Positions 31,850 to 45,190 are shown, numbered from the stretch's first letter. The stretch is DNA of 64,000 nucleotides from Torymus aiolomorphi (GCA_036365515.1 CM070877.1:86108022-86172021), one strand, 5' to 3'. The notes: generated by a model from the sequence alone, not told the origin. Made by a program: numbers and translations.

Positions 31850-32814
31850 TTGTACTTCAAAATGTATATCTTGTCACAAATGAAAAATAATTATAAAAAA
31901 TAATGAAAATGAACTAATTTTGCCCTCACTAATATAAGAAACTATTAATAAGAATATCTGTAACAGATTTACAATATACTATGAAATATTTTACTTTATC
32001 TATTGCTTTAATTACTTTCGTGAACAGATTGTGTAAATGGAATGAAGAACATACATTAGAAATGAAATTTCTTACCTTCTCAATCAAACAGAAATTAAGA
32101 ATAAATTATTTTATGAATTTAAATTTTAAAATATTGAAAAAATTATTTAACTCTGATTGTGAATCACGTCAGTCCAGTATAGACATGGAAATTAAACTGA
32201 TATCTTATGTTTACAAAAACTTTTACGATATCTATAGAACAGATAAAACATTTCGTTAGGTGTATTTTTCACTTTATTTTTTAGTTGTTTGCACTTTTAA
32301 CGTATCGATGAACAAAAGAATATAACAAAATTTCATTTGGTTCAGTTTTAATATTTATTTTTTGTTTGCTATATAAAATTTGATAATTGAAGGATTCTAT
32401 CTGTTTTCTATACAAACGTTTTATGATTAATGAAAAAATAAATTATATAGAATAATTTTACGCACTATAATATTCTACATATAATTACTAAACAAAATAA
32501 TGCTATTTTCATTGTATGGTTTTAAAACAATTTAAAATTGTTAATTTTATTTTTATTTTTATATTAACGATATTAAACTGATTGAAAAAACTCTATACAA
32601 CAAAAATAACATTATTTTATTTAATAATTACAAGTGGAATATCATGGTGTATACATCATTATTATACATATAATTATTTAAAACGTTAAAATAATATTAT
32701 AATAATAATTAAACTATTCGTTACGTTTTTATAATATTTTAAATACAGCAACGGCTATCGAATACAGAAAACAAAAAAATTTGTTTAAAACCATCGCATT
32801 ATCTACTTATTAGA
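31850..32814. other. AT-rich interior of the DDE transposon
   Basis: No recognisable coding sequence apart from a 92-residue + frame at 31981-32259 without motifs. Base composition is strongly AT. Confidence 0.4.
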
Positions 32815-33709
32815 TACTAACTGTTATTAATAAGGGTTGTTTTACCCTCTAAAAATATTTTGCATTCAAAATACAGAAAAACATTAACTTTATTTTTCTA
32901 TTTTCTTTATAAACAGAAATATTTGGTCATAATTAAACTTTTATTCAAGTTTTTACTTCAGAAATGGATTTCAATTTGTAACTTTTTCGCCTATTAAAAT
33001 TAGGGGTTGCAACCCCCGAAGATCAAAACAACCAGAATTCGTTACACTTTTTATAAGGATTATTACCCACTTGGTTTTATTAAAAAATATTGATTACAAA
33101 AAAAGATATTTAAAAAAAACTGTTTTTGGGGGTGAACTTTGAGGGCGGTTTTCACCCCTTAAGTGTGTTTTTAGAATATTTTTACTATAACGACGTCTAC
33201 AAAGCAGTAAAAGTTTAAAAATTCGATTTTAAACTATCGTATTATCAAAAATACTAATTTTCATTAATAGGGGTGATTTTATCCTCTAAAAATATTTTTA
33301 TTAAAAATGCAAAAAAACGTTAACTTTATTTTTTTATTTTCTTTATAAACATAAATATTTGGTCATGATTAAAGTATTTTTCAAATTTTTACTGCAGAAA
33401 TTGACGTCAATTTTTCAATTTTTCGCCTATTAAAAATAGGGGTTGCAACCACCAAAAGTCAAATCCATCAGAATTTGTTACACTTTTTATAAGGATTATT
33501 ACCCACTTGGTTTTATTAAAAAATATTGATTACAAAAAAAGATATTTAGAAAAAACTGTTTTTGGGGGTGAACTTTGAGGGTGGTTTTCACCCCTTAGAT
33601 GTGTTTTTACGCCGATAAAAAAAAACACGTATCTCTTGTTTTTCAATGCACTACAACATATCCAAAAATCATCAAAATCGGTGAGTTCGGGTTGGGGTAC
33701 TTTCCTTGT
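32815..33709 (-). repeat. Right terminal inverted repeat, two 437-bp modules
   Basis: Mirror image of 28010-28880. GGTTTTCACCCCTT lies at about 33147-33160 and again at 33584-33597, so the same two-module structure is present with a similar spacing. The outer unit ends GGTGAGTTCGGGTTGGGG, then GTACTTTCCTTG. Small differences from the left arm show it is not very recent. Confidence 0.9.
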
Positions 33710-34497
<788 letters not shown>

Positions 34498-35655
34498 AAT
34501 TCTGCAAATGTCATCTTTATGCCGATGACTTCGTCATATACTGCAGCGGTAGCTTCAAGGACATCAACAACATCATCGAGAAGGTGAATCAAGATCTGGT
34601 GAATATATCGCGTTGGGCTTCGGATAACGGTCTCGCTGTGAACGCCAGTAAGACCCAGGCTATGTGGCTTGATTCAAAACGCTACATAGCCCAAGCAAGA
34701 GCTCTGAAGATCCCCTCAATCCTTCTTGATGGCAACGTCATTCATCTGAGCGATTCATTGAAGGTCCTGGGGATCACACTCGACAACTCGATCTCATGGA
34801 GGGGTCAGTGTAATGTTACCGCCAAGAAATGTTTTGCCGCTGGTGCACGGTTACGCAAAAATCAGGGGTTTCTACCATCACCTATGAAGTTAATGCTGAT
34901 TAAAACGCTCATTTTTCCATAGTTCGACTACTGTGCCAGCCTGTTTCTAGGTTTGTCCAAAGAGCTCAACATGAAATTTACGAGATGTATGAATGCAGCG
35001 GTCCGGTTCGCCACAGGTACCAAATTGTTCGACCACATTACGCAGGCCTACACCTCTATTAAGCTGCTGCCACTAAAGGATAGACATCAGTACTTTGTGT
35101 TACGTTTTTTAACACCCGTGCTTAAGAGCGACAATCCACCCTACCTTGCCAACTGCTTCTACTTCATGGACCTAGACCGAGTAGGCAGTAAAAGAGGCTC
35201 AGCTTTCGAGCTTAAAACCGACCGCTTCAACAAGGAGTACATGCGCCACTCATTCCGTATTGGCGTTACATACCTCTGGAATAAACTGCCACACACACTG
35301 CGCCAGCTTCATGAGAAACCGTGCTATTCAAACGACGACTCTTCGACTTCATCTTCGACCGTCCTTATTAATGTTTTTTGTCTTTTCCTTTTACCTTGTA
35401 CAATTTGTGTTATCTAATTTTATTTTTTTTAACTATGTTATTTTAATATTATTTATTTTTATTTTGAACTATGTTATTTATTATTATTATTTTATATTTG
35501 CTCTTCTTTTTTTTTCTTTATGTCGAGACTTGCGTTGGGCATGTGTAGCCCGAACTATGTGTGTTACTATTATTGTATAATTTTGTAATGCTTTGGCTAA
35601 CTTGGACCATGAGTCCCTAGCCTAGATTTAATAAATTCAAATTCAAATTCCCCCC
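34498..35655 (+). mobile_element. 5'-truncated non-LTR retrotransposon (RT end and 3' UTR)
   Basis: Starts inside the RT at the YADD box (CHLYADDFVIYC, about 34507-34542) and runs through the RT C-terminus to a 3' UTR ending in (ATTCAA)n at 35630-35650, a short tandem tail. 5' truncation by incomplete reverse transcription is normal for non-LTR elements. It sits in the 14-bp minisatellite, whose next segment restarts at about 35660. Same general group (CR1/Jockey) as the element at 4703-9960. Confidence 0.85.
34506..35417 (+). pseudogene. Non-LTR RT, C-terminal part
   Basis: One frame runs from the YADD box through WASDNGLAVNASKTQAMW, LKVLGITLDNSISWRGQC and LRKNQGFLPSPMKLMLIK to an in-frame TAG near 34920. 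After it, FDYCASLFLGLSKELNM, MNAAVRFATGTKLFDHITQ, LPLKDRHQYFVLRFL and GVTYLWNKLPHTLRQ follow (34953-35417). These are standard blocks of the thumb and C-terminal region in CR1/Jockey-type pol. One stop is the only obvious lesion, so it is fairly young. Confidence 0.85.
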
Positions 35656-35659
35656 CCCC

Positions 35660-37275
35660 TCTCACACTCTCTGTACATCTTTGTCTTTACGTATATCTCT
35701 ACATCTCTGTCTCTACGTCTCCGTCTTTCCGTCTGTGTCTCCACGTCTCTGTCTGCACGTCTCTGTTTCTATGTCTACGTGTTTACGTGTCTGTCTCTAC
35801 GTTTCTATCTCTAATCTCTACTTCTACGTCTCTGTCTTTACGCCTATGTCTCTACATCTCGGTCTCTACGTCTCCCTCTCTACGTCTCTGTCTCTACGAT
35901 TCGGTCTCTACGTTTGTATCTCTAGTCTCTCTCTCTCTACGTGTTTGTCTTTACGTATATCCCTACACCTCTATCTCTACGTCTTCCTCTACATCTCTGA
36001 CTGGTGTGTCTCTACGTTTCTGTCTCTCTGTGACTCTGTCTCTACGTTTCTGTCTCTGTTTCTCCGACTCTGTCTCTACGTCGCCGCCTCTGTCTCAACA
36101 TCTCTCTCTCTCTACACCTCCCTTTCTACGTCTCCGTCTCCACGTCTCTTCTCTAGGTGTCTTCTCTACGTCTCCCTCTACATATCTGCCTGTACATCTC
36201 TGTCCCTACGCGCCTGTCTCTACATTTCGGTCTCTCCTACTCTGTCTCTACGTTTCTCTCTCTGTTTCTCTAACGCTGTCTCTACGTCTCTGTCACTACG
36301 CCACTGTCTCTACGTCTCCGTCTCTACGTCTCTGTCTCTACGCCTTCGTATCTCCGTGGCTGTCTCTACGTCCATGTTTCTACGTCTCTGTCTCTAGTCT
36401 TTCTCTTTACGTCTCTGTTTCTACAGCTCTGATACTAATCTTTGTTTCTACGTCTATGTCTCTACTGTTCTGTGTCTACGTCTCAGTCTCTCCACCTCTG
36501 TCTCTACGTCTCCGTCTCTACGTCTCTGTCTTTACGTCCCTGTCTCTACATTTCTGACTCTACGTTTCTATCCCTAGTCTCTTTCTCTACGTCTTTGTCT
36601 TTACGTATGTCTCTACATATATGTCCTACGGTTCTGTCTCTACGTATTCGTCTCTACTTTTCTGTCTCTACACCTCTATATCTACGTCTCTGTCTCTTTG
36701 TCTGCATCTCTACTTTTCTGTCTTTACGTCTCTGTCTCTACATGCCTGTCTATACGTCTCTGTCTCTATGTTTCTATTTCTACGTCTCTCTCTCCACCAC
36801 TCTGTCTGCACGTTCCTGTTTCTATGTATACGTGTTTACGTGTATGTCTCTACGTTTCTGTCTCTCATCTCTCTCTACGTCTTTCGTTTTTACGTATGTC
36901 TCGACATCTCTGTCCTATGGTTCTGTCTCTACGTGTCCGTCTCTACTTGTCTGTCTCTACACCTCTATCTCTACGTCTCTGACTCTTCGTCTCCATCTCT
37001 ACTTTTCTGTCTATACGTCTCTGTCTCTACGTCTCTGTCACTACATGCCTGCCTCTACGTCTCTGTCTCTACGTTTCTATTTCTACGTCTCTGTCTCCAC
37101 ATCTCTGTCTGCACGCCCTGTTTCTATGTATACGTATTTACGTGTATGTCTCTACGTTTCTGTCTTTAATCTCCATCTCTACGTCTTTGTCTCTAAGTCT
37201 CTGTCTCTACGTCTCTGTCTCCACGTTTCTGTCTCTACATTCCTGTCCCTACGATTCGTTCCTACGTCTCTGTCA
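35660..37275. repeat. 14-bp minisatellite, right segment (about 1.6 kb)
   Basis: The longest part of the array: more than one hundred 14-bp units of TCTCTACGTCTCTG with C/T and A/G variation. Open frames of 182-295 residues on the + strand (such as 36442-37329) are made only of the repeat. Confidence 0.95.
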
Positions 37276-37640
37276 AGAACAAAATTAATATTGATGTCCT
37301 TGATATCTTCTTTTAGTTGTAACTCATAATTTACATTTCCTTTATTAAAGTTGGAAGGTCCTTTAGCTATTACCAAAAACCTTTTTCTAGAGAAACAGAG
37401 TAGCAGAGGAGCGTGGTTTTCGCAATAAAATAAGAAAGGTATTTGAAGATTCTGAACGAGTGAAGGGACAAGTCAAAATGGCGGACGAGTTTAAGATGAC
37501 GTTACCAATTTTTCATGGAAATGACTACAGTACATGAAAGAAAAGAATTACAACATTTTTGAAAATGAAAAAATGTAAAACAGTTATACAGAGACTGAGA
37601 GCCGACGTGGGGAACGAAGCCACGTGGAACGGCACGGCTT
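37276..37640 (+). pseudogene. Copia gag N-terminal fragment
   Basis: From ATG at 37482 the + strand reads MADEFKMTLPIFHGNDYST, a stop (TGA where Trp is expected), then KKRITTFLKMKKCKT, the start of Copia gag (xxxxPIFxGxNYxxWKxRxxxxLxxxK). It resembles 12594-12680. The upstream part (37276-37477) is non-coding leader with no LTR recognised. Only about 120 bp of gag remain, so it is a truncated relic. A minus-strand frame at 37179-37376 has no motif I can name. Confidence 0.65.
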
Positions 37641-39000
37641 GCGACTAGTATCTCGATGAGGGAGTAGCCATGACTCAGCAACAATTAACGTTGAATTCCA
37701 TGTACTCCGACGAACAACAATACCAACGCTGATGGATACAATATTCTTCTTATTCGGGCCGCGAAGAAAATAGACACGCACACAAAGGGATAACGACACT
37801 CACTAATAAGAACAAACAAGTAGGAGGTAAAATGGAGTTTATTGAGATTCAAAATGGCAGGTCTCGGCTATCTGCTGTACCACTCGGAATCTGAACCGCT
37901 TCGGCCGCGTCTCAGGTGTTGATGATGCCCGCTCAGGGTTCTGCTATAACCGAGAAAAGAAACGCAACGAACTCCAACTCACCTGATCTGAAACTCCGCG
38001 GACTTTAGAGCAATCACAGAGGATATCCAATCACTGCACGATCTCCTAATACCTGGAAAAATCTACTCGACCACGCACACCGCTGATAACTCGACCCACA
38101 GTACGACAATCTCAACGACACAAAGACTTCACTACGAATCCCATTAATACGACTACACTCTTAATTCACTCGATTGCTCTTGCATACTTTATCTTAAGGA
38201 GATCCTGCTGAGTCCTACGGGGGCGAATCTTACTTTTGCTTTTTAAGTCGACTACTCGGCTCGCTGCCTGGAGGTCGAAAGAAAACGTGGGTTATCATTC
38301 GGCGTCTTAGAACCTGAAAAGAACCTCGACCTCAATTCTCACTCGACTCGCAACAACATCCTCGCAACACCACAACTCGAGTCGCGCAACTACCACACCT
38401 CACCCTGGAGTACAGTACACTACACCTCAACTCCTTCGTGATCCGCAGCTACTAACTTCATCCAAAATGTCCCCAGCAACACTAACACTCACTAAGTACG
38501 ACTCGTTACTTTGATTCGACGTGGCGAATAATGAGAGAGTTGACTGATACGTTTGCTGGTCGGCTATCAAGTGAACAATCGTCTCCGACTTCGCAACGCT
38601 CATCCTTTCCTCGTGTTCCCCCCTTTTGACCAGCTCCGCAACTGATTGGTTCTAGCCCCCGCTCTGATACCCATCTTGTCCATATTACATGACTCGCATG
38701 TAATTGGAGTCATGATAGATTCGCGGGAGATCATGCGCGGAACCTATGTGACTGCGCGTCGCGCGTCAGACCAGTTGCCACTATTTGCTCTCCCTCGTCT
38801 ATCTCTCACTCTCGTCTATGCCTATACTCTACGCGCTGGCCGGTTGCTATTCTCTCTCACTCCCACTCATCGCACTATCGGCGCACCCTCCTCTCCTCGA
38901 TGCGCACGCCGATAGTGAAGCGTAGCCTACACTATCATCCGTCTGTTCTCTCTCTCCCTCTATCGTACGTTACATCCCTCAGCGCCGCACTCTGTCTCGC
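37641..39000. other. No recognisable gene
   Basis: About 1.3 kb of mixed, moderately GC-rich sequence. TGTACTCCGACGAAC at 37698 and the many short TC-rich stretches resemble LTR or UTR sequence, but I could find no termini, primer site or protein motif. A (TC)n tract starts at 39001. Confidence 0.35.
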
Positions 39001-39004
39001 TCTC

Positions 39005-39063
<59 letters not shown>
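39001..39063. repeat. (TC)n microsatellite
   Basis: A near-pure CT dinucleotide run, ending before the 5' UTR-like region of the next non-LTR element. Confidence 0.95.
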
Positions 39064-39067
<4 letters not shown>

Positions 39068-39516
39068 GCTGGTAAGTGAACACGTCCTCTGCCTAGTGTT
39101 CCATGATTTTTTCACCATACTTACCTGTACTTCACTATCCGGAGTGCATCTTTTTTAGGAAAATAGCCCCGTTTGACTCTCAAGCTTTTTGCCCAAGATT
39201 GCATGCTTAGCGATGCATATCTATGAGCCCGGGACTATTTTCCGTGTGCATCGTACTTCCTAAGCCTCTAAGCCTCTACGCCGGCTGCCATCTCTACTGT
39301 GTGCACCACTCACCGTCGTTTGCCCAAGCTCATCAGCTCTGCTGCACCCCATCTCCCTCCACGCAGGTCAGCTAGAAAGTTTTTCGCGGCTAGCGAGGGA
39401 GTCAGCATTTTCGTATCGTGAATGACTTCGACTCTTTAACCATCACCTTTGCTGTGCGCCGTCCGCAGTCAGCTGCCATGCGCGACGCTTGTGCATAGAT
39501 AAGCAAGATCCCTACC

Positions 39517-39978
39517 TTGCCGACAGAGAGCCTGACTCTCTCTGCCCAGATAGTGCGTATCATCTCTCACATGTCGAGACAGGTACAATCTACATTTGTA
39601 AGGTGTCGCTCCGCCGGATATAAATCGCGCCCGCGTCGCATTACACCTCTCACTGCTGCTGCGGCTGCTTCGCTCAGCCCGGGCATGTGGCAGTGCCCCG
39701 TGTGCAACATTCGCATCATACGTGGTGAGAGCTCGTTGACTACCTGCATAGCCTGCCAGCGCGTACTTCACACATCGTGCCTCCCACCCGACAATTCTTC
39801 GCAGGCTGACATACTGCCGTATTGTGCAACGTGCATCTCTGTCGCACAGTCAACCGCGCCCGGTGATCGTGCTGTCAGTAGCAACTGTTCGGTTGCTTCG
39901 TCTGCTGCTATTCCCTCGCTATCATTTCCGCTTGCGCCGGCTCCACCATCTACCGACTGCAACTCTGCTAAAAGGTGA
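39517..39978 (+). CDS. ORF1 with PHD-like zinc finger
   Basis: A 153-residue frame with MWQCPVCNIRI, CIACQRVLHTSCL and LPYCATC (residues about 67-110), a C2-C2-H-C2-type PHD-like pattern, followed by a Ser/Ala/Pro-rich tail. The layout mirrors ORF1 of the element at 4703-9960. The start at 39574 (MSRQV) is also possible; I could not tell which is used. It overlaps no other real frame. Confidence 0.55.
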   Translation: MPTESLTLSAQIVRIISHMSRQVQSTFVRCRSAGYKSRPRRITPLTAAAAASLSPGMWQCPVCNIRIIRGESSLTTCIACQRVLHTSCLPPDNSSQADILPYCATCISVAQSTAPGDRAVSSNCSVASSAAIPSLSFPLAPAPPSTDCNSAKR

Positions 39979-40011
39979 GCCTCTACCCCGTCTCCGTCCA
40001 TCACACCAGTA

Positions 40012-40401
40012 TTGAAAGTCCACTGTTCGACTATGAATCCGAACCTCGTGCCCCAGCAACAGATGAGCGATGCGGCGTCAATTCTGGATGAGCTCCCCAG
40101 GCATGTCGACGATGCGACCATAGCTGAGATCAGCGAAGCACGCGATACGATTCTGCAGAATTCTCCTGCCCTGCGCGATCTCCCCTACCAAACTATTTTC
40201 GGCGCAGGAGGCCAGGCGAAGCTGTTGTTAAATGCCCTCAGGCCCGGATCGGTCTATAAGTTGCTAAAGCGCGCCCTTGCGGTACAAAAGACGCTTGGGT
40301 ACGAGAGGCCCGTTGTAAAAAATCTCGTCGCCCGTATGCGCTCCTCGAAGACTACCCGGTCATACCCATTCACCTCGAAACCGACCTCGATTCATTACTA
40401 A
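40012..40401 (+). CDS. ORF1 C-terminal part, unclassified
   Basis: A 129-residue frame with a helical, Leu/Asp/Glu-rich character (ILDELPRHVDDATIAEISEA, LYQTIFGAGGQ-like segment, LLKRALAVQKTLGYE). It lies between the zinc-finger frame and the endonuclease and is most likely the rest of ORF1 after a frameshift. I do not recognise a domain in it. Confidence 0.4.
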   Translation: MKVHCSTMNPNLVPQQQMSDAASILDELPRHVDDATIAEISEARDTILQNSPALRDLPYQTIFGAGGQAKLLLNALRPGSVYKLLKRALAVQKTLGYERPVVKNLVARMRSSKTTRSYPFTSKPTSIHY

Positions 40402-40436
40402 ATATCTCAGCCTGACGCCGAGGATCGCACCCACCT

Positions 40437-41093
40437 GTGACCCTGCATGCGAATACTATTGTCGCTGATCACATAAATGTAAACCGCCTCTCCCCCTCAC
40501 ACTTTGCACTCCACGAGGCCGAAGCTTTCGATACTCGCTTCGATGGCATAGCGGTTACTGAGACATTTCTATCTCCGGGCGATAATGACTATTATCACAG
40601 CCTCGACGGTTTTCATTTTCTTCGTGCAGATCGTGAGGGAAGCGGTGGTGGTGGCGTAGGAATTTATGTACGCGACTTCGTCGCTCGTGCCCTTGCAAGC
40701 TCTGACCTCATCTACGACAATCCTCCCGAATTCCTTATTCTCGAAATCACAAACTCTCACATCAAACTCCTTTTCGCTGCTATCTACCGCCGACCTCGCG
40801 CTTCGTACCCGCATCATTTTTTTAATTGCCTTTGTACCTATCTTTCGCACTTCAACTCAGTAATAATTACCAGTGATATCAACATAAATATGGCCATCCC
40901 TACCGCACCTACCTCTATCCGCCTGCAAGACTACCTTGATACAAAATCCTTTTACCTTCTTCCCTCCGAACCTACCTATCAACAAGACTGGTGTAACTCA
41001 CACATCTGGATTGGCCTCTTCTTAACAAAAACTAACGATAAAGTCTTGCGTTGCTCAAAGTCTACTGCCCCTTCATCGGCACGACTTCATTAA
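40437..41093 (+). pseudogene. APE-type endonuclease of the non-LTR element
   Basis: The frame has FDGIAVTETFLSPGD (catalytic Glu in VTE), GSGGGGVGIYVRD, LLFAAIYRRPR and VIITSDININM (the GDFN block, here SDIN). These are the exonuclease/endonuclease/phosphatase landmarks of Jockey/CR1-type proteins. The final SDH block is not visible in this frame because of a frameshift near 41090. The next frame, 41233-41805, carries on with the linker (KPWVNSQIRAPMRSRE, ALDSAKNRF-like segment). Confidence 0.82.
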
Positions 41094-41232
41094 GCTCTCG
41101 CTTGGGTGTATCAAGCCACCTACTACCGAGAAAACCATCTTGTCACGCGATCTCAAGAGAATCAATCCAGGGATGCTTGAGCACGTCCTCTTATAGCACC
41201 TTCCAACCTCAGTTCCGCAAGTACCTTTATCT

Positions 41233-41796
41233 TTGAACACCTTTATCGCCACCACCCCTTCGTTAAAGCTTGTCCTGGGCCCCTGCCCTACCGACGTTTA
41301 CGCCGCCGAATGTACGCTAACAAAGGCCATTCTTGCCGCCTATGATGTTGCTGCCCCGCTACGTAAGTTTACGCTGTATTCTCGCCGTAAACCATGGGTA
41401 AATTCACAAATCAGGGCCCCCATGCGGTCCCGCGAATGCACCTATAGAATCAGACGAGCCACCTGTGCGCCTAGCGACACGACGCGATTCTGCTCGCTCA
41501 GTTCGGAGGCTTATAAACCGCTGGACAGTGCGAAAAATCGGTTCATCGCGTCACGCCTCGGAGGCACCATCTGTAGAAGCGAAGTGGCAAGAGCTACGGC
41601 AACTCAACGTATCCAACTCCAAGTCGCCATCGTCACTTCTTCTGTTCGATGCTGCGAGTTAAACGCGTATTACGCAGCTACCGTCAACTGTCACCCATTA
41701 GTTTCTGAACGCGATTTCGATGATATTGTCAAGCGACCGTTCAATGTGCTTAAACTGTGCTTAAACTGTCGGCGCAAAGCACCATTCCGCATATCA
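41233..41796 (+). pseudogene. Endonuclease-RT linker of the non-LTR element
   Basis: A 190-residue frame including KPWVNSQIRAPMRSRECTYR, LDSAKNRFIASRLGG and DFDDIVKRPFNVL, the conserved PW[VI]xxxIRxxMRxRD and FxxR blocks of Jockey/CR1-type pol. It ends at the 4-kb inverted-repeat element, whose first bases supply the stop. The RT resumes at 45806 with an in-frame-like block (SSIAHATFPPSWK), so a stretch of about 60 residues was lost at the insertion. Confidence 0.72.
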
Positions 41797-41996
41797 CGAG
41801 AGTAGTTATTGCAACACTATGGCGAGACCCCAAACAATGACTCATCGGCGCCAGCCGAGGTCAATGCTTGCCGGGGCCCCATCATAGTGCTGCGTTAGCA
41901 AAAGTTCGTGCATATGCGCGACGCACACACACGCGCGCGTGTGTGTGTGTGTGTTTGTGCATATGCGCCTGTGTGTGCATATGCGCGACGCACACG

Positions 41997-42000
<4 letters not shown>

Positions 42001-42083
<83 letters not shown>
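42001..42083. repeat. (GA)n microsatellite
   Basis: A pure AG run in the left arm of the 4-kb element, preceded by a (GT)n-rich palindromic stretch. Confidence 0.97.
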
Positions 42084-43480
<1,397 letters not shown>

Positions 43481-43867
43481 ACTTTGCGAAGGAGATGTGC
43501 ACGCGACAAGACAATATTCGCGACTGACAGACGGTCGACCGTTCGTCTTTACCATGGATGATCTCATCCACATTATTTTGACTATTTAATTACATAGAGA
43601 AAAAATTTTTTCTCGAGGAAATTCTCGAGAAAAGAAAGTTGAAATTGTTTTTTCTCTTTTATTTAATCGTACGACACTCTGGATTTTGCTGATTAATGAG
43701 AAAATGTCACGTGCATCGAGTTGCAGCTGCACATTATGCTAAATCTCCAATACCTAGCAAATCGTTTTTAATGGAAGAAAACAGCTTTAACGAGGGAGCA
43801 TTATCCACGCGATTACTTTACGAATTCGATAAAGATTGAAATCGTGTGTGACCACGCCCCAACCCGA

Positions 43868-44330
43868 CAAGTAGCCTCTCTATATCATGGCAAATGCAAC
43901 TACATAAAAAATTTCCAGATTTATGGGGTTTTACGGGGTTTCCGATATTTTATAGGATTTTGGAAGCTAATGGCACATGATTCATGAATATATGGTCTTA
44001 TGGGGTGTTTATGGGGTTTTTACGGTGTATTTTATAACTTTTGCGTATAGACGCTCTGCACTATGACAAGTGTACCTACATAAAAAAATTTCAGATTCAT
44101 GGGGTTTTTATGGGGTTTTCGATATTTTATTGGATTTTGGAAGCTAATGGTATATGATTCATGAATATATGGTCTTATGGGGTGTCTATGGAGTTTTTAT
44201 GATGTATTTTATAACTTTTGTGTATAGCTTCTCTGCACCATGACAAGTGTACCTACACAACAAATTTTCAGATTCACGGGTTTTTTATGGTTTTTTACAA
44301 CTTTTACGTATAGCCTCTCTCTACTGTGCA
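43868..44330. repeat. About 176-bp tandem repeat, three copies
   Basis: The landmark TATAG[CA]CTCTCTG[CA] type occurs at about 43871, 44046, 44224 and in part at 44309, spacings 175 and 178. Each is followed by ACCTACATAAAAAATTTC-like, TATGGGGTTTT, GATATTTTATTGGATTTTGG, AGCTAATGG and CATGAATATATGGTCTTATG. The same motifs lie in both arms of the inner inverted repeat, so the repeat belongs to the 4-kb element. Confidence 0.85.
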
Positions 44331-44618
44331 GCGAGTGTCCAACACCCACGCGCAGTATCCACAACACTCTCGTGGAACTGTACACCCGAATTTCTGAGAG
44401 AGAAAGAGACAGAGAGAGAGTGAGAGAGAGAGAGTAGTTAAAAATGTTATAGTAGGAACTATAATCGACTACATCTTGGCAACGCCTACAGCGACTTAAT
44501 GGCTGAGCGGTTGTGAGGTAATCATAATGGTTTCTTGAACAGAGGTTGTGTATAATGACTTTTACATATACACAACATTTTATAAATTATATGAAATTTT
44601 TATTTTTTTTTTACCGTC

Positions 44619-44870
44619 CTATTTTTCGGCGTCCTGGAGAGTGCTGAAGAAATTTTCATCTTGAACAAGAGCTTCCGAAACTCTTTTTGCCATGAATACA
44701 TCATATTCAGTATCCAATTTAGCCACAACTTTCCGTCCGTATTTGGTAGTCACAGTCTTCAAACTTGTTATCATATAACGCTGGTTCTTGGTCAGATCGA
44801 CCAGCCTTTTCGTTGGGAGGAATCCTTCACGGGCAATCGCATTTAACTTCGAAAGATCCATCTGTAACAA
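44619..44870 (-). CDS. Small ORF of the 4-kb element, OB-fold-like by pattern
   Basis: Minus-strand frame of 83 residues. A likely start at 44861 (MDLSKLNAIAREGFLPTKR) follows directly after TTTTTGTTACAG, a good 3' splice site, so an upstream exon is possible. The sequence continues LVDLTKNQRYMITSLKTV, KYGRKVVAKLDTEYDVFMA and KRVSEALVQDENFF. The alternating strand pattern and the KYGRKVVAKL-like turn recall small single-stranded nucleic-acid-binding OB proteins found in insect repeat annotations. I infer this; I could not verify a family. It ends at a stop in AEK, so the C-terminus may be cut. It is the only coding-looking sequence in the element. Confidence 0.5.
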   Translation of the reverse strand: MLQMDLSKLNAIAREGFLPTKRLVDLTKNQRYMITSLKTVTTKYGRKVVAKLDTEYDVFMAKRVSEALVQDENFFSTLQDAEK

Positions 44871-45040
44871 AAAGTTTGCAAATGATTAATATCAAACTAA
44901 GTAAAACAGAACACAAAAAAATAACTTTTAGTAATAAGATGTTTACCTTAGAATTCTTTCAATATTTATTTTTGACTCGTTGATAGAGTAAGGATCGCAA
45001 GTTCTTTTCAAACTATTCCTGAGCAGCGGATAACCGGCGA

Positions 45041-45190
45041 GTGATTAGCGGCGGCGCACCAGAAGAGAGCTCATTGGCTGCTGCTGCGCCCCCAAGCGGC
45101 GGCGGCGCACCAGAAGAAAGCTCATTGGCTGCTGCTGCGCCCCCCAAGCGGCGGCGTCGCACCAGAAGAGAGCTCATTGGCTGTCGGGAC
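45041..45190. repeat. 49-bp GC-rich tandem repeat, three copies
   Basis: GGCGGCGCACCAGAAGAGAG followed by CTCATTGGCTGCTGCTGCGC and CCCAAGC occurs three times with small changes. It lies between the small ORF and the inner arm of the 4-kb element. GC content contrasts with the AT-rich flanks. It could be a promoter-proximal or translated repeat of the same transposon; that is inference. Confidence 0.92.

Larger units (their letters stand above)
28010..33709 (-). mobile_element. DDE transposon with long two-module terminal inverted repeats, TAA duplication
   Basis: Ends read CAAGGAAAGTAC... and ...GTACTTTCCTTG, flanked on both sides by TAA (28006-28008 region on the left, 33709-33712 on the right). 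The terminal inverted repeats are about 870-895 bp (28010-28880 and 32815-33709). The interior carries a minus-strand HTH plus DDE transposase (29093-30811) and a nested inverted-repeat MITE (31055-31849). It is inserted in the 14-bp minisatellite. The transposase has frameshifts and stops, so this copy is not autonomous now. Confidence 0.85.

Noticed and set aside
31981..32259. A 92-residue + frame inside the DDE transposon
   Set aside because: It is AT-rich and low in information, without motif; it lies in the non-coding interior.
37179..37376. A minus-strand frame starting MVIAKGPSNFNKGNVNYEL
   Set aside because: Composition of the first 35 residues looks protein-like, but the second half is minisatellite and no family could be named. 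It may be a small exon or relic, but there is no support.
39480..40000. A host PHD-finger gene
   Set aside because: The PHD-like block precedes an APE endonuclease and RT on the same strand, so it is ORF1 of a retrotransposon.
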